Origin: JACQGD01 sp045628725
GTDB taxonomy: Bacteria > Patescibacteriota > Saccharimonadia > Saccharimonadales > Saccharimonadaceae
Length of the DNA: 28,228 nucleotides
Assembly: GCA_045628725.1 (NCBI GenBank)
Contig: JAZQPT010000063.1
Location: forward strand, 1 to 28,228
Direction: 5' to 3'
In this document: piece by piece, positions 15,410 to 23,328 of the stretch
Layout: each line of letters opens with the position of its first letter
Position numbering within the stretch: the first letter of the stretch is position 1
The notes under the pieces: generated by a model
What the model was told of the DNA's origin: nothing
Seen by the model: the letters and a program-made list of their open reading frames with translations, nothing else
Database searches by the model: none
Made by a program: the position numbers and the translations under genes

Positions 15410-16243
15410 ATGGATCTCATTTACCTTACTATCGCAGTTATTATTGGAAGCGCTATTTCGCTCTTAGGCGGCGCACTTATATTTACCACAAAAAAACGTC
15501 GGGCCTACGCTATTTTATTAGCGATGCCATTTGGAGCCGGTGCGCTGCTAGCTGCGGCTTTCTTTGATTTGCTGCCAGGGGCGTTTGAAATTGGCGATCC
15601 AAACGAACTATTGCTATGGACGCTTGGCGGATTTATTGCATTCTTTTTGATGGAGCGATTTGCGGGGTGGTTCCATCATCATCACGAACACGACCACAGT
15701 AAAGTGCAGCAGACAAGTCAGCGAAATTTGATCGTATTTGGTGATTTAATACATAATGCAATTGATGGTGTAGCGATTGGCGCTGCGTTTATTGTGAGCC
15801 CGGTGACGGGTATCATTACGACGCTTGCTGTCAGTGCACATGAAATCCCTAAAGAGTTGGGAACCTTTGCTCTGCTGCTGTCGCGTGGCTGGAAAGATAA
15901 GACGGTGATTCTTGCCAATGTTGCAACTGCCGTAGCGACGCTTATCGCGGCAATAACAGTATATCTCGTAGGATCGGCTGAGCAGATTCCTATCGCCCCT
16001 ATTCTGGCGTTGACTGCTGGGTTCTTTATTTACATAGCCGCGAGTGATATTATCCCCGATATTCATGAGCAGCCACAAAAACAAGGCACTGTTCAGGCGG
16101 CGATGTTAGTGGTGGGAGTGGTACTAGTTGGTAGCTTGATTGCGATGCTGCATGACACGGGCGCGCATAGTCACGATCAGACAGATGAAGTGGGGACGCA
16201 CACAGAAGAACATCATGTCGATGAACACGATCACGCTGACTAG
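15410..16243 (+). CDS. ZIP family divalent metal transporter
   Basis: A polytopic membrane protein of 277 residues (279 if the ATG at 15404 is used) that should carry Zn2+, Fe2+ or Mn2+ into the cytoplasm. Counting from 15404, the two ZIP signature helices are HNAIDGVAIG (117-126) and AHEIPKELG (145-153), which supply the binuclear metal site. A His-rich loop HHHHEHDH (91-98) follows the third hydrophobic segment, and the C-terminal tail is His/Asp/Glu-rich (EEHHVDEHDHAD). Both are typical metal-collecting parts. I prefer the second ATG because the -10 box ends only three bases before the first. The gene lies behind a 23-bp operator-like palindrome and converges with the fur-family gene, which probably represses it when metal is plentiful. 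Confidence 0.95.
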   Translation: MDLIYLTIAVIIGSAISLLGGALIFTTKKRRAYAILLAMPFGAGALLAAAFFDLLPGAFEIGDPNELLLWTLGGFIAFFLMERFAGWFHHHHEHDHSKVQQTSQRNLIVFGDLIHNAIDGVAIGAAFIVSPVTGIITTLAVSAHEIPKELGTFALLLSRGWKDKTVILANVATAVATLIAAITVYLVGSAEQIPIAPILALTAGFFIYIAASDIIPDIHEQPQKQGTVQAAMLVVGVVLVGSLIAMLHDTGAHSHDQTDEVGTHTEEHHVDEHDHAD

Positions 16244-16330
16244 ATCCAAATAATTATTTTCGTAACTTCTTATGCTGGTTGCAAAAAAGGAGAAAGACGC
16301 CGGGGTTTACTTTAAAACCTGGTGAAAAGT

Positions 16331-16367
16331 GGATTCCGAGGGCGGCTGTATGCCGTCCTCGGAATCC
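16331..16367 (-). terminator. Strong hairpin between convergent ZIP and fur genes
   Basis: GGATTCCGAGGGCGGC (16331-16346) pairs with 16352-16367, 16 pairs with one G-U and a five-base loop. On the minus strand it is followed by a second, weaker GGTTT/AAACC stem and the U-rich CTTTCTCCTTTTTTG. It probably serves both genes. Confidence 0.7.
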
Positions 16368-16392
16368 CCCCCTTCTACTGTGAGGGGTTATT

Positions 16393-16809
16393 TTATTTCT
16401 GACAGTTTTTGCAGGTGCCGGTAAGTTCGACGAGATGCTTTGATAGCGTGAAATTGTGACGTGCAGCAACGAGACTGAGGACGTCTTCGAGGGTATTATT
16501 TTCAATCTCTACTACCCGACCGCATTGTTCGCAGATAATGTGGTGGTGATGAGCTTTGAATGGTTCTGCGAGCTCGGTGAGTGGTGTCCAGCCGCGGATG
16601 ATCGTTTCGGTAATGCCGAGCTGGCTAAATAATTCGAGGGTCCGGTAGACGCTTGCCTTGTCTACGGTTGGTGTACTTCGGGCGATTTCTCCGTTTTTGA
16701 GCGGCGTATCGGCGTCAAGGAGTGTCTCGAATATAGCTCTTCGCGTCGCTGTGACGCTGACGTTATTGTCTTTTAAGATTTGGATAAAGCTAATAATCGG
16801 GGTGTTCAT
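16393..16809 (-). CDS. Fur-family metal-responsive repressor
   Basis: A 138-residue protein of normal Fur length. The N-terminal winged helix includes VTATRRAIFETLL (19-31) and the recognition segment DKASVYRTLELFSQLGI (50-66). The C-terminal half has the metal signature AHHHHIICEQCGRVVEIEN (86-104) with the structural zinc cysteines Cys93/Cys96 and Cys133/Cys136 (TCKNCQ). Which metal it senses (Zn, Fe, Mn) or whether it is peroxide-type cannot be told from sequence alone. Its promoter, TTGCAA-17-TATACT, contains sequences like the palindrome before the ZIP gene, so it probably controls itself and the transporter. The -10 box ends six bases before ATG, so the mRNA is likely leaderless. Confidence 0.93.
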   Translation of the reverse strand: MNTPIISFIQILKDNNVSVTATRRAIFETLLDADTPLKNGEIARSTPTVDKASVYRTLELFSQLGITETIIRGWTPLTELAEPFKAHHHHIICEQCGRVVEIENNTLEDVLSLVAARHNFTLSKHLVELTGTCKNCQK

Positions 16810-16815
16810 AGCTGT

Positions 16816-16844
16816 AGTATATATAAACTGCGACGAAATTGCAA
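16816..16844 (-). promoter_or_regulatory. Promoter of the fur-family gene with operator-like half-sites
   Basis: -35 TTGCAA (16839-16844), 17-base spacer, -10 TATACT (16816-16821) on the minus strand. The -35 lies inside AAATTGCAATTT, and TCGCAATAT follows upstream, both resembling halves of the palindrome at 15344-15366. Confidence 0.65.
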
Positions 16845-16875
16845 TTTACTGACATATTGCGATTTTATTGCAGTA

Positions 16876-17442
16876 TTACTTTTCTACGGTGATACTTTCG
16901 TCAACAAGACTGTCGCCGATGAATCGATTGATCATTGTGGCGACTTCGGGGAGTAGCAGTTCATGGAGTATTTTGCGCTCTGAGGTGCTTAATTTGCCAA
17001 GAACAAAATCAGTATCACCCATTTTACTGCGTAGATCGTTTTCGACGCCTATACGGATACGTGCGTACTGTTCGCCAAGGTGTGAGTTGAGTGATTTTAT
17101 ACCGTTATTCCCCGCATCACGGCCGCTATGGCGGACGCGAATCTTGCCGAATGGTAGGGCGAGTTCATCATGAATAACCAGAATGTCAGTGAGGTCTACT
17201 TTGTAGAAATCGGTGATAGCACGTGCTGATACGCCCGTTTCGTTATAGAACGTGGTTGGCTTGACGAGAAGAATCTTCTCTCCCGCCCTAGTGAATTCGG
17301 CGATATCGGCGTTATATTTGGATTTATTCTGGAACTGGATACCCTGATCGTTTGCATAATAATCAAGCGCCAAAAAACCAACGTTGTGGCGAGTTGCTTC
17401 GTATTGTTTTCCGGGATTACCTTGGGCGAGAATAATTTTCAT
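16876..17442 (-). CDS. pth: Peptidyl-tRNA hydrolase
   Basis: Pth, 188 residues, frees peptidyl-tRNA dropped by ribosomes. The catalytic His is His19 in RHNVGFLALD, the partner Asp is Asp92 in VIHDELALPFGKIRVR, and the substrate-site motifs NPG (9-11), LVKPTTFYNETG (59-70) and SGRDAGNNGIKSL (106-118) are intact. The usual Met in the KPxTxMN motif is Tyr here (FYN). A -10 TATACT (17453-17458) lies ten bases before the ATG with no SD, so the mRNA appears leaderless. It follows der on the same strand, separated by der's terminator. Confidence 0.97.
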   Translation of the reverse strand: MKIILAQGNPGKQYEATRHNVGFLALDYYANDQGIQFQNKSKYNADIAEFTRAGEKILLVKPTTFYNETGVSARAITDFYKVDLTDILVIHDELALPFGKIRVRHSGRDAGNNGIKSLNSHLGEQYARIRIGVENDLRSKMGDTDFVLGKLSTSERKILHELLLPEVATMINRFIGDSLVDESITVEK

Positions 17443-17520
17443 AGGTGTTTCTAGTATACCTTATAGCGTGATTGTTGTAGGGGGCGATGGGTTGTCTGTA
17501 GTCGGTGTCGCTGAGAATAG

Positions 17521-17547
17521 TAAAACTCCGCTGGGTGTTAGCGGAGT
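17521..17547 (-). terminator. Rho-independent terminator after der
   Basis: ACTCCGCT (17525-17532) and AGCGGAGT (17540-17547), eight pairs, followed on the minus strand by TTTTACTATTC. It starts about 10 bases past the der stop. Confidence 0.8.
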
Positions 17548-17556
17548 GGTACTATT

Positions 17557-19005
17557 CTATTGTTCGTCAGGTGTGTCGAGTTTTTTGATTATTTTGATGC
17601 GCTCTTCTTCGGCGGCTGCTTGAAGTGCGGCTTTAGATTTCTTGGTGACAGGTGCGAGGCCCTGAGCGACGCGTTCTTTATTGCTCTTTACTTGCTTTTC
17701 GTCGATGAAACTAAATTTGATTGGTGTACCTGCATAGTTGTAGGTTTCGCGTAGAAGTCGCTCTAAGTATCGTTTGTATGACCAGTGAACAAACTTGAGG
17801 TTTGAACCGTGAATAACAAACCATGGCGGAGTTGTGTCGGTCTGCACGATGTAACGAAGCTTTGGATGGGTGTTTTTGAGGCCTGCAGGCGGATGGCGTT
17901 GAACGGCTTTTTGTAGTAGATCATTAAGGACGCGGGTTTTGGTCGTTTGTTTGCGACGTGCGTCAATATCAAGCGCAAGATCAAATAGTTTCGTGACGTT
18001 TTGTCCCGTGACGCTACTTGTAAAGATTAATGGTGCCCATGGGGTGAAGTTAAATGTCCGCGAAATGCTTGGTGCAATCGCATCACGCGTATAAGCGTCT
18101 TTGCCTTCGACACTGTCCCATTTGCTGATGACGATAGCCATGCCTTTACCTGATTCGTTGATGATGCCACCAAGGCGTTGGTCGAGCTGCGTGTTGAGTT
18201 CGTTGGCGTCCATGAGTAAGAAGCACACATCTGCTTCTTCGATGGCTTGTAGGGTGCGTAGAACGCTAAATTTCTCTATTCCTACTTCTTGCTTGCCAGG
18301 TTTTCGCATACCGGCGGTGTCAAGTAGCTCGATATCGCGGCCACCGTAGCGAATAGCAATACGGTTGACGTCGCGGGTTGTCCCGGCGATATTTGCCACA
18401 ATCGCTTGCTGTTTGCCAGCGAGGGTGTTGAAGAGGTACGATTTACCGACGTTTGGTCGACCGATGAGTGCGATACGAAGGACGTCGTCTGCTGCTTCTT
18501 CTGATTTTGCTGGGATGTGATTGACGATTTCATCAAGGACATCGGTGATGCCGCTTTTGTGTTCCGCAGAGGTGCGAATAATCGTTTTAATGCCAAGTCG
18601 TTTAAACTCGTCGTTAGGAAGGCTGTCTTTAAGGTCGGCCTTGTTGGTGACGAGGATGACGGGTTTTTTGCTGCGGAGGGCTTTTTTAGCTACGAAACGG
18701 TCTTGATCACTAGCGTATTGTGAGCTGTCAACAACGACGACAATAACGTCGGCTGCAGCGGCAGCTTCGGTGATTTGCTCTTGGATGCTTGCTTCAAAGT
18801 CATCGTTAGGATCTTTGAGTCCGGCTGTGTCGACGAGCCAGAATTGGTGGTGATTATGCTCTACTCGCCCGAGGACGTTGTCACGAGTGGTGCCGGCTTC
18901 ACGGGCGACGATTGCTTGCTGTGCGCGCACCATACGGTTAAAGAGCGAACTCTTGCCGACGTTCGCTTGACCGATGATTGCAACTGTTGGTAATTTGCTT
19001 GCCAT
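17557..19005 (-). CDS. der: Tandem GTPase Der (EngA), ribosome assembly
   Basis: Der, 482 residues, is an essential GTPase for large ribosomal subunit assembly. It has two G domains in tandem. The first has P-loop GQANVGKS (12-19), DTAG (59-62) and NKAD (121-124). The second has GRPNVGKS (182-189), DTAG (229-232) and SKWD (294-297, usually NKWD). The KH-like C-terminal domain follows, ending in a basic, Ala/Lys-rich stretch (TKKSKAALQAAAEEERIK). Size and order are normal. The promoter is TTGAAA-17-TATAGT, 12 bases before the ATG with no SD, so the leader is very short or absent. Confidence 0.97.
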   Translation of the reverse strand: MASKLPTVAIIGQANVGKSSLFNRMVRAQQAIVAREAGTTRDNVLGRVEHNHHQFWLVDTAGLKDPNDDFEASIQEQITEAAAAADVIVVVVDSSQYASDQDRFVAKKALRSKKPVILVTNKADLKDSLPNDEFKRLGIKTIIRTSAEHKSGITDVLDEIVNHIPAKSEEAADDVLRIALIGRPNVGKSYLFNTLAGKQQAIVANIAGTTRDVNRIAIRYGGRDIELLDTAGMRKPGKQEVGIEKFSVLRTLQAIEEADVCFLLMDANELNTQLDQRLGGIINESGKGMAIVISKWDSVEGKDAYTRDAIAPSISRTFNFTPWAPLIFTSSVTGQNVTKLFDLALDIDARRKQTTKTRVLNDLLQKAVQRHPPAGLKNTHPKLRYIVQTDTTPPWFVIHGSNLKFVHWSYKRYLERLLRETYNYAGTPIKFSFIDEKQVKSNKERVAQGLAPVTKKSKAALQAAAEEERIKIIKKLDTPDEQ

Positions 19006-19017
19006 AAACTTTCGCTA

Positions 19018-19046
19018 ACTATAACAGAGGTGACTATATTTTTCAA
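19018..19046 (-). promoter_or_regulatory. Promoter of der
   Basis: -35 TTGAAA (19041-19046), 17-base spacer, -10 TATAGT (19018-19023) on the minus strand; 12 bases to the ATG. Confidence 0.75.
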
Positions 19047-19082
19047 GCATAGGCGGATTGAAAAAGTGCAAGAAAGTAAAGA

Positions 19083-19111
19083 GCGGGTGTGGCCATGGTG
19101 GCCACACCCGC
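19083..19111 (-). terminator. Strong GC hairpin after the 66-aa gene
   Basis: A perfect 13-bp stem, GCGGGTGTGGCCA (19083-19095) with 19099-19111, three-base loop, then a T-rich CTCTTTACTTTC on the minus strand. Very like the hairpin after the 97-aa gene. Confidence 0.7.
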
Positions 19112-19117
19112 AACAGA

Positions 19118-19318
19118 TCACTCTTCTGGCGACGCCATTATCTCGGCGAAAAAGAACCCTTGTTTACCGATTACTTGATCGATCGCAGGATTGTGGGGGC
19201 GATCGTCCCAGGTGACAAGGGCGTGAACCCTTCCATCCGTACTCGGTATGTTTTCACAAATTACTTTGCCTTTCTGAACGTGGTTGGTACGAGTGTTGGT
19301 TTTGATGATTATCATCAT
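19118..19318 (-). CDS. Hypothetical 65-66-aa protein
   Basis: A small soluble protein. It opens with a hydrophobic strand and basic residues (MMIIIKTNTRTNHVQKGK) and has a central ALVTWDDRPHNPAIDQVIG before the end FFFAEIMASPEE. I recognise no family. Two adjacent ATGs are possible; the SD GGGGAG touches the first, so the second (19315) may be used. A -10 TATAAT (19353-19358) lies upstream without a convincing -35. The strong hairpin begins seven bases past the stop. Like the 47- and 97-aa genes it is a short, self-contained unit set between housekeeping genes (der and the pseudouridine synthase). Confidence 0.7.
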   Translation of the reverse strand: MMIIIKTNTRTNHVQKGKVICENIPSTDGRVHALVTWDDRPHNPAIDQVIGKQGFFFAEIMASPEE

Positions 19319-19389
19319 CTCCCCTGCCCTTCCATGTTGTAGAGTGCTGTAAATTATATTAAATCACTTCTGTGTATATAAAACAATAT

Positions 19390-20082
19390 CTAGCGCTTGT
19401 CTGTCGTCTCGAGTGATCCTGTCGGGAGTGTGCCAAGCGTGTATGGTCCGAAGTGAGTACGGTGAAGTTTTGCTACCGTATAGCCAAGTGAGCTAAATGT
19501 GCGACGAATCTGTCGATTACGACCTTCGTGCATTGTAATGCGCCAATGTCTGCGATCATCATCTGATATTCGCTCAAGTTCAAACTTGCTTGGGCCGTCG
19601 TCGAGGATGACTCCATGGTCGCTAATCATTTGCTGATGAAGTGGCGCGAGGTCTTGGTCTAGCTGCGCTTCGTAGGTTTTGACTTTATAGAATTTTGGAT
19701 GTGTCATGTGGAACGCAAAGTCTCCATCGTTCGTCAAAAGAATAAGCCCACTACTGTCTTTGTCTAATCGTCCGACCGGCTTTAGGGGGTGATGTTCCTG
19801 AGGAATGAGGTCATAGATTGTTGGATTGTCGCCCTGTTGTCTGCGTGAGCACACGTAGCCGACAGGTTTATTGAACATCAGATAAATATATTCAGCTTGT
19901 GTTTGATTGACCATGTCGTCGCGAACTTGAATAGTGTCGGTTGGAACGACCTGAGATCCAAGATTGGCAACCGTTCCGTTGACTTTTACTTCGCCTCTCT
20001 CGATATATTCATCGGCTTCACGACGCGAAACACCTAGCTGAAGCGCTAGGTATTTATTGAGGCGTGTTGAAGAATCAGGCAT
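19390..20082 (-). CDS. RsuA/RluB-family rRNA pseudouridine synthase
   Basis: A 230-residue enzyme that isomerises uridine to pseudouridine in ribosomal RNA. An N-terminal S4 RNA-binding domain (RLNKYLALQLGVSRREADEY, about 7-26) precedes the catalytic domain with GRLDKDSSGLILLTNDG, where Asp107 is the nucleophile. FNKPVGYVCS (70-79) and HEGRNRQIRRTF near the end are further family motifs. RluB, RluE, RluF and RsuA cannot be told apart by eye; RluB is the commonest annotation in this setting. It starts 22 bases after the response-regulator gene on the same strand. A -10-like TAGAAT sits 11 bases before the ATG but has no -35, so read-through from the two-component genes is possible. Confidence 0.93.
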   Translation of the reverse strand: MPDSSTRLNKYLALQLGVSRREADEYIERGEVKVNGTVANLGSQVVPTDTIQVRDDMVNQTQAEYIYLMFNKPVGYVCSRRQQGDNPTIYDLIPQEHHPLKPVGRLDKDSSGLILLTNDGDFAFHMTHPKFYKVKTYEAQLDQDLAPLHQQMISDHGVILDDGPSKFELERISDDDRRHWRITMHEGRNRQIRRTFSSLGYTVAKLHRTHFGPYTLGTLPTGSLETTDKR

Positions 20083-20104
20083 TATTATTTTCTATTCTAC
20101 CACA

Positions 20105-20992
20105 CTACATCTGAGGAGGGAGTGGTGCCTGTGGTGGTACGTTCTGCTGTTGCTGCTGTTCGAGCTGCTGCGGTTGCTGAAATTGCTGTTCCTCGGGTTG
20201 TTGTTGCATTGGCTGCTGAGGCTGTTCGATTGGAGGAAAGGCGTAGTTTTGTGCTGGCGCTGGCTGCTCTACGGCAACAGGTGTCGCGATATATTGATTG
20301 GTTACTTCTGGCATTTCAATTGGTGCCGCCGGGATGTTGAATTGTGGAGCTTCTGGCATCTGCGCGACTGGTTGCTCTACTGGCACTGCTTGGAGTTCTT
20401 GTTCGATCTGACTAGCTACAGATCCGACGCCGGTTTGTTCTGGCGCAGTGATTGGATTAATGACGCGCTCACCGAGTGTCGCTGGTCGAGGAGATGCGAA
20501 TGGCGCAGTTGGCTGAGGCAGGCTTGCTTCTTCTGGTGCTGGCGTAGCAGGTGCTGAAGGTATTTGTGACTGTGTTTGTGTCACTGGTTGCGTCTGTGGT
20601 GCTGGAGTGCCAGCTGTTGCCGCGCTATCACCTAGTACATCGTGTACTGTTCGTACGACGTCTTCGATACCAACTTGTGATTTGACCAAGTAGCGGTCAG
20701 CTCCGAGTTGCTCACCGCGAGCGCGTTGATCGTCACTTGATAGTGCGGTCATCATAATAACTTTGATATCGCGCGTTTCTGTCGTGCTACGAAGAATATC
20801 AAGCATGTCGAATCCACTAATTTTTGGCATCATAACGTCGCTAACGATAAGGCTAGGTCGTTCTTTGATCGCCATTGCAAGAGCCTGCTCGCCGTCACCC
20901 GCAGATACGATGTCGTATCCTTCGGCAAGTAAGCGCACTCCGTAAATTTCTCTTAGGCTCTTGTCGTCTTCAACTAGTAGTATTTTTGTCAT
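20105..20992 (-). CDS. Receiver-only response regulator with Pro/Gln-rich tail
   Basis: Residues 1-122 are a complete CheY-type receiver: acidic pair Glu8/Asp9/Asp10 in LLVEDDKSL, phospho-acceptor Asp52 in IVSDVMMPKISG, Thr82 and Lys104 in YLVKS. There is no DNA-binding or enzymatic output domain. The remaining 170 residues are low complexity, rich in Pro, Gln, Ala and Glu, ending in Gln runs (QQPEEQQFQQPQQLEQQQQQ). Signalling must therefore go through protein contact, perhaps with the tail. The kinase gene ends 36 bases upstream, so the pair is one operon. An SD, GAGG in ATAGAGGATAAT, precedes the ATG by five bases. Confidence 0.93.
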   Translation of the reverse strand: MTKILLVEDDKSLREIYGVRLLAEGYDIVSAGDGEQALAMAIKERPSLIVSDVMMPKISGFDMLDILRSTTETRDIKVIMMTALSSDDQRARGEQLGADRYLVKSQVGIEDVVRTVHDVLGDSAATAGTPAPQTQPVTQTQSQIPSAPATPAPEEASLPQPTAPFASPRPATLGERVINPITAPEQTGVGSVASQIEQELQAVPVEQPVAQMPEAPQFNIPAAPIEMPEVTNQYIATPVAVEQPAPAQNYAFPPIEQPQQPMQQQPEEQQFQQPQQLEQQQQQNVPPQAPLPPQM

Positions 20993-21028
20993 ATTATCCT
21001 CTATTTTACTAAACGGTACGCTAAATTG

Positions 21029-23182
21029 CTATAGCCCTTGTGGTTTTTGTTGTGGTGCGGCAGTTTGCGTCAATGGCGGTGATTGAACTGGCGGCGGTGA
21101 TTGAATAGGGATCGCAGTGACTGTTGGTGTCTGTAATTGCACTACTGCTGGGGCTGGTGGAGCGACGGGAGGGAGCGGCGCAGCTACAGGTGGTTGTGCT
21201 ACTGGAAAAGGCATTGCTTGAGCTGTAAATCCTGCTTGCGCTGGTTGCGGCTGCATTTGAGGTTGCTGCATGGTCGCGATGCCCGGCTGTGGAACGGGCT
21301 GCTGCACTACCTGAGTTTGCACTTGTGCCGGTGGTGCAAATTGCGGCACAATCTCAGCTGGTGCTGGTGCTGGTGCTGGTGCTGGTGCTGGTGCTGGTGC
21401 TGGTGCTGGTGCTGGTGCTGGTGCTGGTGCTGGTGCTGGTGCTGGTGCTGGTGCTGGTGCTGGTGCCTGAGGAATCAGAGATACTGGAGTCGATGCAGTG
21501 GCTGTAGATATGGGCGTTTGTAAGCGTTTTTCTATGACGGGCGTTGCCTCTGCGGCCGCCTCGATTAGCCTATTAGCTTCTTCATGGGTAATTCGAGGTA
21601 GTTCAATAAAGAATGTGCTGCCATGTTTGTATTCACTTTCAACCCAAATGCGACCATTCATAGCTTCGATAAGACGGCGACATAGATACAATCCTAGACC
21701 TGTTCCGCCAATTTCGCGGGTATCAGTATTGTCGACACGATAGAACTTTTGGAAAAGGTGCGGAATATCTTCTTTTGGTATACCGATTCCACTGTCGGAT
21801 ACACTAACAATCACGTGCGATTCGCTGCCTGTTACATCAACGACGATTTCGCCCTTGAGAGTGTATTTAACGGCATTTTCGATAAGATTAGCAAGCACCT
21901 CGCGGAGATGATCGCTATCGAGATGAATGTAGAACATCGGCGATATCGATGGCTGTGCGGCGCCACCTACCCCGTCCGTGGTAAGTGCTTTGAAGAAAAT
22001 ACGTAAATCTTTTGCCGCTGCTTTTGGCGCTAGTTCTTCGATTATTTCTTGAGTAAAGTTAACGACATTTATAACTTTAGGATTGTTCGACAGTCGGCCG
22101 TCATCTGCTTTGCTGACATCCAGAAGGTCCTGGAATAATCGGCCTAGGTGTTGGGCGGATTCGTGGGCTTTACCGATGTAATCACGGGCCTTTTCGTCTA
22201 TTGTTGCTGTTGCTGGGTTGAGAGCGAGCCCCAGATAGCCCTCAATCGCGGCAACGGGCGTGCGCATTTCGTGGCTAGCGGTGCTAATAAATTCAGCTTG
22301 AGATTCTTCTTCTGCAATATCTTTTGTAACGTCGCGGAACACGATAATTACGCCGGAACCCATATGGCCAATTGGTGACGCTACGACCGCTACAGAGATT
22401 CGCTTACCAGAGCTAGTTTGCAGTAAAAGATCTTTTGAACGCTTTTGCTGATTTGTTGTCAGGACGTCGTATATCGGGTCAGTTGCTTTCTCTAACTCAT
22501 GACCGTCTTTGCCAAGCAGCTGCAGGACTGATTTATAATTCAGGCCTATTGCATCCTGCCGCCCCCAGCCAGCAATACGCTGAGCTGCTGGGTTTATTAG
22601 GTCAATAACCCCTTGATTGTCAATTGCAATCACGCCATCTGCAATAGCGTTGATGACCACTTCTGATTTGTTTGATACTTGATTTAATTCATTCGCAAGG
22701 TCGTAATAGGCACGCTCTTTGGTAGATTCGTTACGTGATTTACTGTGCCAAAGTATGTAACTTAAGAAAATTGGCAGCTCGCCGGCGATGACAATTGTTT
22801 GAATGCTATACCTCGTTAACGAGCCGTCGACGAACTGAAGGGCGATGTATGCATTTACCAAAAAAAACAATGCGACGAGGGTTTTGTTGCCGAATATCCC
22901 TGCAAATACAACAGTGATCATCCACAGAGTTATAAACGGTGATGACGTATCGCTCGTGTTAACAATAAGAAGGCTGACGGTGGCGATGAGGAGCAAGTAA
23001 GCCCCGTAAATACTGGATGTCCGATGCTTCTCGGGCATTAAAAAGTATGATACGGCTGCGCCAATCACAGATAAGGTTGCAAGACCGGCAATTATAGCAC
23101 TGTTGACCATCGAGCCAGAGAGCTGATTGACACCAGTGAAATATGACCAGGCAAAGAAGCCAATAATACAAGTGGCAACCAA
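21029..23182 (-). CDS. PAS-domain membrane histidine kinase with (AP)n tail
   Basis: About 717 residues. Five or six membrane segments fill residues 1-145, then a PAS domain (about 170-290), a DHp domain with phospho-acceptor His304 in STASHEMRTPVAAIEGY, and a HATPase domain with N box NLIENAVKY (Asn436), G1 DSGIGIP (Asp463) and G2 GGTGLGLYL. The last 180 residues are Pro/Ala/Gln-rich, including 18 Ala-Pro pairs. No sensor loop of note is seen, so the signal is probably read in the membrane or by PAS. The start is uncertain: 23182 is a TTG with no SD. The frame stays open to 23251 with no ATG or GTG, and that part reads as a plausible basic N-terminus (HRRICEATIL). A TATAAA lies just before it. 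Confidence 0.92.
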   Translation of the reverse strand: MVATCIIGFFAWSYFTGVNQLSGSMVNSAIIAGLATLSVIGAAVSYFLMPEKHRTSSIYGAYLLLIATVSLLIVNTSDTSSPFITLWMITVVFAGIFGNKTLVALFFLVNAYIALQFVDGSLTRYSIQTIVIAGELPIFLSYILWHSKSRNESTKERAYYDLANELNQVSNKSEVVINAIADGVIAIDNQGVIDLINPAAQRIAGWGRQDAIGLNYKSVLQLLGKDGHELEKATDPIYDVLTTNQQKRSKDLLLQTSSGKRISVAVVASPIGHMGSGVIIVFRDVTKDIAEEESQAEFISTASHEMRTPVAAIEGYLGLALNPATATIDEKARDYIGKAHESAQHLGRLFQDLLDVSKADDGRLSNNPKVINVVNFTQEIIEELAPKAAAKDLRIFFKALTTDGVGGAAQPSISPMFYIHLDSDHLREVLANLIENAVKYTLKGEIVVDVTGSESHVIVSVSDSGIGIPKEDIPHLFQKFYRVDNTDTREIGGTGLGLYLCRRLIEAMNGRIWVESEYKHGSTFFIELPRITHEEANRLIEAAAEATPVIEKRLQTPISTATASTPVSLIPQAPAPAPAPAPAPAPAPAPAPAPAPAPAPAPAPAPAPAEIVPQFAPPAQVQTQVVQQPVPQPGIATMQQPQMQPQPAQAGFTAQAMPFPVAQPPVAAPLPPVAPPAPAVVQLQTPTVTAIPIQSPPPVQSPPLTQTAAPQQKPQGL
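21358..21465. repeat. Perfect (CTGGTG)18 tandem array inside the kinase gene
   Basis: Eighteen exact copies of a six-base unit, 108 bp. Read on the minus strand it encodes 18 Ala-Pro pairs. Because the unit is two codons long, copy-number change alters tail length without shifting the frame. Confidence 0.95.
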
Positions 23183-23328
23183 AATAGTCGCTTCGCAAAT
23201 GCGGCGATGCCAGAAAGATGTAAGTGTCAGTGGTTTGATGCCCTGGTTCCCCTATTTATATGCTGACGTGCTTACGGTTATTATGACTGACAACTAAGTA
23301 TTCTACAAGGATGAAACAGTGCTATGTA

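Noticed and set aside
10780..16330. TTTAAAGTAAAC and TCCACTTTTCA words recurring near 10788 and, inverted, near 16300
   Set aside because: Each word is inverted separately rather than as a block, which does not fit one copied element; probably chance in AT-rich spacers.
21358..21465. Possible CRISPR-like array
   Set aside because: Six-base units with no spacers: a simple tandem repeat.
21137..21523. Cys/Trp- and Leu/Val-repeat frames across the CTGGTG array
   Set aside because: Plus-strand translation of the repeat; the minus frame is the kinase.
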